Part shown: in pieces, positions 45,042-52,402 of the stretch
How the letters are laid out: every line of letters begins with the position of its first letter
Numbering within the stretch: the stretch's first letter is position 1
Assembly: GCA_016186995.1 (NCBI GenBank)
Contig: JACPKQ010000027.1
Location: 13,545 to 77,544, forward strand
Length of the DNA: 64,000 nt
Origin: Deltaproteobacteria bacterium
Lineage (GTDB): Bacteria > Bdellovibrionota > JACOXK01
Direction of reading: 5' to 3'
Translations under genes and position numbers: made by a program
Notes under the pieces: generated by a model
The model's database searches: none
The model's input: the letters and a program-made list of their open reading frames with translations, nothing else
Told to the model about the DNA's origin: nothing

Positions 45042-46554
45042 TTTCTTGCCCCTCAAAGCCGCGACGTTTTATGTCACCCCAGTGTTTTTTGCCTCTGATA
45101 AGTGACCACAATCCACTCACTGAAAACAAGAGGGTGATCTGTCTAAACCAAACATTACTCGTGATACCTGCAATCAACAACTTCATTATATCCCACACAC
45201 TCGTGTATTGAAATATTGATACCTGAGATGAAGGATTTCGATATTCTTGTTCCGATGATACTCCTAAGAGAACAGCCATAATCGAGAGGAAAGAGCCATA
45301 CAAAACAGAAACAGTCATAAAGAGAATTAAATATTCAATCTGAAGTCGGCCTGTCAGCCATGCGATGGGTATAAAAAGATACCCAATTAACTCAAGAAAA
45401 GGACCAAAGGCTTCAAAAATCACTTGTAGAGGCATTGCAAGAAATCCCATCTGCTTATGAGTAGGATTTAAAAACATTTCTCTATGCATATAAAGCACCT
45501 CAAGAAGCCCTCGGTACCATCTATTACGTTGTTTTGCTAAGTCGCTATAATGCTCAGGGACCTCTGTCCAGGCAATGGGTACTGGAGAATATTTAATTTT
45601 CATATTTAAATCATTCTCATAAATGTATCGAATGAGGCGCACAATCACCTCCATATCCTCACACACTGTGGTGCGTTTTCCACAGTATTCAAGAGCCACT
45701 TTTGATTGAGTATGATGACTTAAATACCCCCCAATCTTTAATAAGAGATCTTTTCTAAAAATTGAAAAAACACCGGATAAGACAAGAAGAGAGTTTAAAC
45801 TTGAAAGTGCGGTTCTCCCCATTGTAAAAGTTCTTAAATATTCTACCAACTGATTTATCACGATCCACTTCCTGGACACCTCTGACTTAATAAGCTTTCC
45901 ATCTTTAATTTTAAAACCATTAGAAACCCCTACCTGCCCTCCAACTGCGGCAACTTCTTCTCTATTTTCCAAAAGCGGTTGCATGGCATATAAAAGGGCA
46001 TTGGGTTCCATAATAGAATCTGAATCCATCGTGCAAACATAAGAACACGTAGCTGCATTGATTCCAGCGTTCAAAGCATCTGATTTGCCTCCGTTCTCTT
46101 TATCAATGAGAACAAGATCTATAATTCTTGAATCTTGAATGGGCGCAGCGTAAACATCTGTTATTTTCCCTGTTTTGAGCACGTCTTCATATTTTATTTC
46201 TCGCCCCTCAAAATGGAATGCCTTAATCAATTTTTCTAAGGTGTTGTCTGTCGAACCATCGTTGACAACGATAATTTCAAATTTTGGAAAATGCATTTTT
46301 AAGAGAGACTCAACACACCTCACAATGATTTTTCCTTCATTGTAGGCTGGAACAACGAGCGAAACTGGAGGAAGATCAGGAATATCATAAATAATATCTG
46401 GATCAAGAACGATGAGCTTTCTTAAGTGCAACTTAATGGACACAAAAGCCACGATAAGAAGAAAAAAATTAAAAGAGTTGTAGACAAAAAAATACGTAAT
46501 GATCAAGATTTGCAAAAACTGAACGACAATAGGTATGATGGCCTCAATGTTCAT
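45034..46554 (-). CDS. Processive family 2 glycosyltransferase (PgaC/BcsA-like)
   Basis: Membrane GT2 enzyme of 506 aa. Two N-terminal helices precede the catalytic domain with VVPAYNEGKIIV, Asp99 (NDGSTDN), the DxD-like MDSDS (Asp177, Asp179), an acceptor-site Asp300 in CEDMEV and the QRNRW motif (342-346), the processive-polymerase signature. Three or four C-terminal helices follow (about 370-490). This is the plan of PgaC, hyaluronan and cellulose synthases. There is no PilZ domain. Together with a PgaA-like barrel in the operon it supports a secreted homopolymer, perhaps of an amino sugar; the product is not determined by sequence. Confidence 0.88.
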   Translation of the reverse strand: MNIEAIIPIVVQFLQILIITYFFVYNSFNFFLLIVAFVSIKLHLRKLIVLDPDIIYDIPDLPPVSLVVPAYNEGKIIVRCVESLLKMHFPKFEIIVVNDGSTDNTLEKLIKAFHFEGREIKYEDVLKTGKITDVYAAPIQDSRIIDLVLIDKENGGKSDALNAGINAATCSYVCTMDSDSIMEPNALLYAMQPLLENREEVAAVGGQVGVSNGFKIKDGKLIKSEVSRKWIVINQLVEYLRTFTMGRTALSSLNSLLVLSGVFSIFRKDLLLKIGGYLSHHTQSKVALEYCGKRTTVCEDMEVIVRLIRYIYENDLNMKIKYSPVPIAWTEVPEHYSDLAKQRNRWYRGLLEVLYMHREMFLNPTHKQMGFLAMPLQVIFEAFGPFLELIGYLFIPIAWLTGRLQIEYLILFMTVSVLYGSFLSIMAVLLGVSSEQEYRNPSSQVSIFQYTSVWDIMKLLIAGITSNVWFRQITLLFSVSGLWSLIRGKKHWGDIKRRGFEGQENE

Positions 46555-46556
46555 GA

Positions 46557-49500
46557 TTAACTGGCAACCTTGGTTTTTTTCATCTTCAAAATTTCTGAGG
46601 CCTTCTTTTTCACTTCTGTCATAGGCTCTCTCACCATGAGTTCCTCAATGGCTTCGGCAACCTCTTTCAGGTCTTCAACTTCTTTCAAACTTTCCAATGC
46701 TTCTAATCGAACATCACTGTTAGGATCTTTTAAGGCTTTTAAAAGAATATCTTTATACTTGGCTGGGTTAACAAGTCCAAAAAGCTTCACAGCGCCTGTA
46801 CGCCTGGAAACATCTTTATCGACAGAAATAATATTTTCTAAATCCTCAATAACACCTTTTGTTTCAAGCTCACTCTCAAGTTTCAATTTTGCTTCAGATG
46901 TTAAATCCTTATAACTTCGTGCGACATGGGTGAAAGCATCACTGCTTCCAATTCTAAAAAGTGAAATTAAGGCCTGAGTTTGAACACTTTGTTTTCGATC
47001 TTCACTGAGTTGCTTTAAAACTCTAATGACTTTATCATCGCACGAAAGCTTCGTATTAATAAAATTTATGAGCACTTCAGCAACCGTAGCTCGAACTGTC
47101 TCAACCGGGTCAAAACTTAAACGAATGAGTGCATCTAAAACATCTCTTTCAATAAGCTCGGCTAAAGCTTGAACGGTACTGATACGTACCTCTTCATTCG
47201 GATCATTCATGGCCGATAAAAAAGTTTCTACTCCTTTGAAACCTCCCTTTTTACCCAATTCAATGGTAGCGGCTGCTTTAAGAGCACTATCCGAGCCTGG
47301 TTTTAAGAATTGGCTGAGAAGTTGTGACGTTTTTGTATCTTCTACTTTTCCAAGTGTCATAATAAGACCTAAAAGGACGTTTTTGTCTTCGGTGCCCATA
47401 ATTAAATTCGTGATGTCACTTGCATCTTCTTTATTGATTTCTGCTAACGCATCACTCAAAGCTTCTCGTGTTTTTCTATCATTTATATCAAAACAAGAAA
47501 CCAAAGCTTCATTAGCAGCTTTTAAACCTAAGCCTCCAAGTTTTTGAATAGCACCCATTCGCACCTTATTGGAAGTATCGCCTAAAGCCTCTATCAGAGT
47601 TTTACAGGTATCTTCTGGATTTGCGAGGTGAGTCAAAACCTCAATAGCTCTCAAGCGAACCTCTGGAGAAGGATCCCTCAAAACACTTCGAGCCACTGAT
47701 TTCCAGGCTGCGCTATCCCCAATCAACTCTAACGCACTCAAAGCTCGACTGCGCTCTTCAAGGGATAAAGATCCTCGAAGAGTCCTTTCATACTGGACTG
47801 CAAAATCCTGGTCTGTGATACCTCTTTCTTTACGCAGATACAGGCGATAATCGACATCGAGAAAACTAAAAAATTGGCGCATACACTCACTGTCTTCTTT
47901 TTCTAAAATAATAAGAACTTCTTTTTTTATTTTTTCATCCTTGAAATGGTTCATGACATCCGAAAAGAATTTTTTGTTGCCGATCATGGAAATTCCTATG
48001 ACGGCTGAGGCAACCAGGGAGAGATCTCTGTGTTTCAAAAGAAGAGAAAGTCCTGCTAAAGCTTCTTCTGAATGAAGATATCCTAGGGCTATACACGCTT
48101 TTTTCCTCACATGAATATCGGGATCACTCAGAGTCTTTAAAATAGGTTTCACGGCTGAAGTGTTTTTTAATTGCCCTAAAGCAATCACACTTTCAGCCCT
48201 GACCCATTCACTGGCATCTTCGAGATGTTTCAAGAGAGCTTCAAGGGAACTTGAATCCTTGATCTGCGAGAGTGCAGTGGCTGCTGCAACTCTCACCTTT
48301 TCTTCTGCATCTTCTATAAATATGTGCAGAAGTTTCACAACGGCAGGATGAACTGGATGTTTTATTTTTCCAAGTGTCAAACAAGCCCCAACGCGTGAGA
48401 GCATATCTCTTAACTCCATCAAATGATCTACAAGATCTTGTGGTTCTATCTTGATAGTGGCCAAAGACTCTGAAACAATTTCACGAAGCTTATCATCAGC
48501 ATCTTTAAATAATTGAATTAAAGGTTTAATCACAGTTTGATCTGCCATTTTTCGCAAACTTAAAACTGCTTCAATTTGAACCTCTTGCTCTTCATCTTTG
48601 AGCATATCAACTAAAAATATCATAGCCTTCGGGTCTTTTAATTTGCCGAGGGCTTGCGCAACAATTCTTCTTACTTCGCTATCAGAATCAACTCTAGCCT
48701 CCATAATTTCAGGGATTATTTTTCCATCTGCAAACCTTATCAAAACCTTAAAAGCACTCCGGCGAATATAAAAATTAGGATCTTTAAGAGCAGGACGAAG
48801 CTTATCAAGAACACCTTTCAACTGCGCTACATCAATACGAGAGAAAAGCTCTACAGCTTTTTCACGCACAGTTTCTTCATCATCGGAAAGCGCTGTGATC
48901 AGCTCATCTACAATGTGTACCCCTTTTATTTTTGCAAGTGCACTTAATGCCTCTGCCCGAACACCCCATTCATTATCTTTCACTGCTCTTATGAGACTGT
49001 CTTGAGCTTGAGGGTTTCCAACTTGACCCAAGATTTCACATAACAAAGCACGCACCTGAAAATTGTCATGAGAGTGACAATAATTTTTCATTGCCTGGAG
49101 AGCGCCACTTTTGCCAATATTTATTAAAAAGTCTTTACTTATTCGGCGAGTTTCTTGATCTTGAGAAGCGAGAGCCCTGATATTTTCTTGAACAACACCT
49201 AATCTCTCTAAAGCAGTTGCTGCCCGATACCTAATCTCCTTATGAGTATCATCCAATGCTTTTTCCAGAAGAGCCTGAGCTTTCGGACCAATCATTTCAA
49301 GTGCTTCAACAGCATGAATTCTTGTCCAGTGACTGGGGTCATTAAGCACCTGAACAAGAGGAGCAAGTGCCTTTTCATCGGCAATCTTTCCCAAAGCAGC
49401 AGCTGCTGCAAGACGCACATTAGGTATCGAATCATAAAGCATAAGATTGATCAGAGGGTTCACGGCCTCCCTATCTTCTATTTTTCCCAACGCAACAACG

Positions 49501-50249
49501 CAGGCTTCACGAACTAATTCGCTCATGTCAGAGAGCTCTTGAATCAAAGAAGGTATAGCTTCAAGCGACTGAATCTCACCGAGTATGTGAGCAGCGTTAA
49601 TACGCACATTTTCATTTTTTGGATCTTTCAACTTTGGAAGTACTGCTGGTATCACTTTTTTTCCAAAGCCAACTAAAGCATTCACAATAAGAGGTGTTGA
49701 AACAGCATCAACTTGAGAGAGAGAATCTACCAGAAAAGGAATAGCAGCTTCATCATGAATAAGACGAAGTGCATCAGAACAACACCTTTTAACATTGGCT
49801 TCTTCTTCTGGATCCTGAAGATGTTTAATGAGCACTTTAACAGCTTGACTATGACCAATCCACCCAAGTTTTTTCGCTGCATGGGCACGGTGGCTCCACT
49901 CAGAAGATTCTTCCAACTCCTTGATATCAAAACTTATAAGATCTAATTTTTCATAAAGATTTCTTAATTTAACCTTTTGCTCAGGAGAACTTTTTTCAAA
50001 AGCTTCATCCAAAACTGGCTCAATAATGCTTAAGTCATATTTTTTGAGGATATAAGAAACTAACTGATCGTATTCAGATTCCGGACGAATACCAATATCT
50101 TCAAAAAACTCTTTACATTCTTGTACTTTTTTTTCTGTTTGTTGACGTAAAAACTTCTTCCACAGCTCACTCATGAGCACAAGGAGAATACTCACGGAGA
50201 TAACCCCCGCAAGAATATAAATTAAAAGTAATATCGTACGTTCTGGCAT
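46557..50249 (-). CDS. Giant HEAT-repeat membrane protein
   Basis: About 1230 aa. One N-terminal membrane helix (about 6-29) is followed by a short linker and some 30 HEAT/PBS-lyase-like repeats of about 31 residues over nearly the whole length (for example VRINAAHILGEIQSLEAIPSL and VRAESVIALGQLKNTSAVKPI). These form a solenoid for protein binding; no enzymatic domain is visible. I chose ATG 50249; the longer frame begins at a TTG at 50315. It is the first gene of the operon and ends 2 bp before the glycosyltransferase. It may be a cytoplasmic or periplasmic scaffold for the synthase, but this is inference. Confidence 0.85.
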   Translation of the reverse strand: MPERTILLLIYILAGVISVSILLVLMSELWKKFLRQQTEKKVQECKEFFEDIGIRPESEYDQLVSYILKKYDLSIIEPVLDEAFEKSSPEQKVKLRNLYEKLDLISFDIKELEESSEWSHRAHAAKKLGWIGHSQAVKVLIKHLQDPEEEANVKRCCSDALRLIHDEAAIPFLVDSLSQVDAVSTPLIVNALVGFGKKVIPAVLPKLKDPKNENVRINAAHILGEIQSLEAIPSLIQELSDMSELVREACVVALGKIEDREAVNPLINLMLYDSIPNVRLAAAAALGKIADEKALAPLVQVLNDPSHWTRIHAVEALEMIGPKAQALLEKALDDTHKEIRYRAATALERLGVVQENIRALASQDQETRRISKDFLINIGKSGALQAMKNYCHSHDNFQVRALLCEILGQVGNPQAQDSLIRAVKDNEWGVRAEALSALAKIKGVHIVDELITALSDDEETVREKAVELFSRIDVAQLKGVLDKLRPALKDPNFYIRRSAFKVLIRFADGKIIPEIMEARVDSDSEVRRIVAQALGKLKDPKAMIFLVDMLKDEEQEVQIEAVLSLRKMADQTVIKPLIQLFKDADDKLREIVSESLATIKIEPQDLVDHLMELRDMLSRVGACLTLGKIKHPVHPAVVKLLHIFIEDAEEKVRVAAATALSQIKDSSSLEALLKHLEDASEWVRAESVIALGQLKNTSAVKPILKTLSDPDIHVRKKACIALGYLHSEEALAGLSLLLKHRDLSLVASAVIGISMIGNKKFFSDVMNHFKDEKIKKEVLIILEKEDSECMRQFFSFLDVDYRLYLRKERGITDQDFAVQYERTLRGSLSLEERSRALSALELIGDSAAWKSVARSVLRDPSPEVRLRAIEVLTHLANPEDTCKTLIEALGDTSNKVRMGAIQKLGGLGLKAANEALVSCFDINDRKTREALSDALAEINKEDASDITNLIMGTEDKNVLLGLIMTLGKVEDTKTSQLLSQFLKPGSDSALKAAATIELGKKGGFKGVETFLSAMNDPNEEVRISTVQALAELIERDVLDALIRLSFDPVETVRATVAEVLINFINTKLSCDDKVIRVLKQLSEDRKQSVQTQALISLFRIGSSDAFTHVARSYKDLTSEAKLKLESELETKGVIEDLENIISVDKDVSRRTGAVKLFGLVNPAKYKDILLKALKDPNSDVRLEALESLKEVEDLKEVAEAIEELMVREPMTEVKKKASEILKMKKTKVAS

Positions 50250-50348
50250 GGTTTCTTTCCAGATAACGTATCGGCATTTTCCCTTGTTATCCTGAGGACT
50301 TGTTGAGGACCCCAAGGACAGTTCTTTGTGATTGGGATTCTACAATTG

Positions 50349-50385
50349 TGGCGGAGAGGGAGGGATTCGAACCCACGGAGCCGTC
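50349..50385 (-). pseudogene. tRNA-Ser 3' fragment
   Basis: The minus strand has a serine-type variable arm (ACGGCTCCGT), a T arm (GGGTTCGAATCCC) and an acceptor end with CCA. The last 28 bases match tRNA-Ser(GCT) at 50583 exactly. The 5' half (acceptor, D arm, anticodon) is absent upstream. Its variable arm differs from that of the intact gene, so it descends from a different serine tRNA. Confidence 0.75.
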
Positions 50386-50411
50386 TACAATTAAAAATTT
50401 ATATAGATACT

Positions 50412-50458
50412 TGATCTTAGCGAAGTTGCGAGAGAACGGAGCAACTGAGCTTAGATCA
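50412..50458. repeat. Imperfect inverted repeat next to the tRNA fragment
   Basis: TGATCTTAGCGAAGTTGC pairs with GCAACTGAGCTTAGATCA across an 11-base loop, with three mismatches. It lies where the missing 5' half of the tRNA would be. The rest of the gap 50386-50582 shows no other feature. Confidence 0.5.
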
Positions 50459-50582
50459 ATAGGCGTAAACTCTTTTCATTCAATGAGAGCGAGCCTGAAA
50501 GGCGAAGATCGAATTAGAAAAGAGGGTATGAGATATTTGTGAGCGGGAAAAAAAGAACTGGGTGCATTGTAAATGAGGAATG

Positions 50583-50675
50583 TGGCGGAGAGGGAGGGAT
50601 TCGAACCCTCGATACACCTTTTGAGTGTATAACGGTTTAGCAAACCGCCGCCTTCGGCCTCTCGGCCACCTCTCC
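50583..50675 (-). tRNA. tRNA-Ser(GCT)
   Basis: A 93-base gene with acceptor GGAGAGG/CCTCTCC, long serine variable arm (TACAC...GTGTA), T loop TTCGAAT, encoded CCA and the anticodon loop TTGCTAA. It reads AGC/AGT codons. Its 5' end is only a few bases after the upstream terminator. Confidence 0.95.
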
Positions 50676-50676
50676 A

Positions 50677-50709
50677 AGAAAAAAAGATTCCCCGGTTAAA
50701 CCGAGGAAT
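50677..50709 (-). terminator. Rho-independent terminator of the lipoprotein gene
   Basis: On the minus strand an ATTCCTCGG...CCGGGGAAT hairpin (one mismatch) at 50687-50709 is followed by CTTTTTTTCTT. It separates the lipoprotein gene from tRNA-Ser. Confidence 0.8.
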
Positions 50710-50755
50710 GACGTTGAATATTCAAGCATTAAACTTAAAAAGGCTCAAGACAAAT

Positions 50756-52195
50756 TTAAAAGAGAATCTCTAAAAGCTCTTTTACACCGTCCCAATGGTA
50801 AGGTTCGCCACCTTCTTTCACAACTTCATTAAGAATATGGTTTGGGTCTTTAAAGTATCCATTAAGCCCTAGAAAATGTCCAAGCTCACGAGTTAAAATA
50901 CGAGTCATATCGTATCTTTCATCTGAATCTAAACACACATTTTCAGTACCTAATGAACCTTCTTTCAAAAAACTTTCAACATCTTGACGAACACAAAAAC
51001 CCTTTTCTTGATTCAGAATGAAAACATCTTTTTCTTCAAGCATAAGGTATTCATAAGTAAAAGACCCATGGCCTTGCTTAGAAATAGCGATTGGATCCGA
51101 TATTTTTCTCATATCATCTTTTTCCGGAAAGTTAGAAACTAAAAGCAAAGCATTAACTCCATCAGGATAAAGAACATGAGTGTTTCCAAGAGAAGCATTT
51201 AAAGACTCAACAAAGAACTGAATCCTACTTGGATCTTTTTTTGCTTCATCGTCTAACATTTTTTGAGTTGCTGCATCTTCGTCAAAACTTCTTAAACGAA
51301 CATGTGCCGGAAGAACTTTTTGCCATTCAGAAAGTGCATATTTTAAAGAAGCTCTGAAAAGTTCATTGCCTAAGATTTGTGAGTCCACTGCTAAATGAAA
51401 GCTTCTGTTCTGAGTTGGAAATTCTTCTGTATTTTCATTTGCCTTTGATGGATTTGTGATATCTCGTATTAAATCATTAAGCGCGCCACTACCTTGAGAT
51501 CTAAAAGATTTAATATTTAAAACGTCAGAAACTTTTGTTTTTAAACTGTCTGAAAGAAGATTGATTTCTTCATATGCATAACCATGAGTTGTTTCCTTCT
51601 TATAGAGATGCCAACCTTGAGCCACATTTTTACTAAACATAGATTGAACAACCTTCTCGTGTTTTCCAATTCTTTCTAAAGCTTCAAAAAGCTTTTGATA
51701 AAGTTGAGTAAAAACTAAATGGGTTGTTTCAAGTTGCTTGCGTGCTTCCAATTGTTCTTTTGTAAGTTGAGACAAGTCCCCCAGCCCCTCTCTTTCAAAT
51801 AAGTTAGAAATAAGACTTCTAAAATGATCAAGATGCTCTTGTTTCTGGCTCCAAAATTGCTGTTCTTTCTCAAGGCTTAATGCATCACTACTTTTTATAA
51901 GCTGATTAACATAATTACGGTAGGAATCCACATCAAATAATGAATTCAAAGCAGCTTCTAATTGAGCTATCGAAACATCACTTATATAAAATTCTTTATT
52001 GGGAATATTCTTTTCAATCTCTAAAACTCGATCGACTGTCGTTTTTAAAGCAGCAATCTTATTGTATTCTTCACTTAACACTACGTGAATGGCCTCTGTC
52101 TTTTTTTCGAGTGAAAATGATTGTTTTAATTTATCAATAGCACCACACGAAATAAAACCAAAACTTAACAAACCTAATATTAGAATTCTTCTCAT
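50756..52195 (-). CDS. Lipoprotein with degenerate metzincin motif
   Basis: A 479-aa lipoprotein. The signal peptide ends in FISC (Cys17) with Gly after it. The N-terminal half is helical. The C-terminal part resembles a metzincin protease region: RELGHFLGLNG (436-446) has the Glu, the second His and the Gly of HExxHxxGxxH, but the first His is Arg and the third is Gly, so zinc binding and catalysis are probably lost. It has a strong ribosome site (AAGGAG), a sigma-54 promoter at 52287 and its own terminator. It may bind protein or peptidoglycan; the real function is unknown. Confidence 0.8.
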   Translation of the reverse strand: MRRILILGLLSFGFISCGAIDKLKQSFSLEKKTEAIHVVLSEEYNKIAALKTTVDRVLEIEKNIPNKEFYISDVSIAQLEAALNSLFDVDSYRNYVNQLIKSSDALSLEKEQQFWSQKQEHLDHFRSLISNLFEREGLGDLSQLTKEQLEARKQLETTHLVFTQLYQKLFEALERIGKHEKVVQSMFSKNVAQGWHLYKKETTHGYAYEEINLLSDSLKTKVSDVLNIKSFRSQGSGALNDLIRDITNPSKANENTEEFPTQNRSFHLAVDSQILGNELFRASLKYALSEWQKVLPAHVRLRSFDEDAATQKMLDDEAKKDPSRIQFFVESLNASLGNTHVLYPDGVNALLLVSNFPEKDDMRKISDPIAISKQGHGSFTYEYLMLEEKDVFILNQEKGFCVRQDVESFLKEGSLGTENVCLDSDERYDMTRILTRELGHFLGLNGYFKDPNHILNEVVKEGGEPYHWDGVKELLEILF

Positions 52196-52286
52196 TTTTT
52201 AAACTCCTTTTACAAAGTGGCGTCGCTTTTTAGATCCCCGTCGTTGCCTTCGATAAACTATTTCTATACCCAACAGAGCTTAAGTT

Positions 52287-52302
52287 AGCAACCATCGTGC
52301 CA
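52287..52302 (-). promoter_or_regulatory. Sigma-54 promoter of the lipoprotein gene
   Basis: Minus strand TGGCACGATGGTTGCT fits TGGCAC-N5-TTGCW, with the required 10 bases between GG and GC. It leaves a leader of about 80 bases before 52195. Confidence 0.8.
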
Positions 52303-52402
52303 AAATAAAAAGAATGTTAACTATTGAGAAATATTAAGAAATGAGTTTTGGACTCATTATAAAAAGCTCATTTTGAGCCCTTAAAAAGACATTTTTTGAC
52401 GC

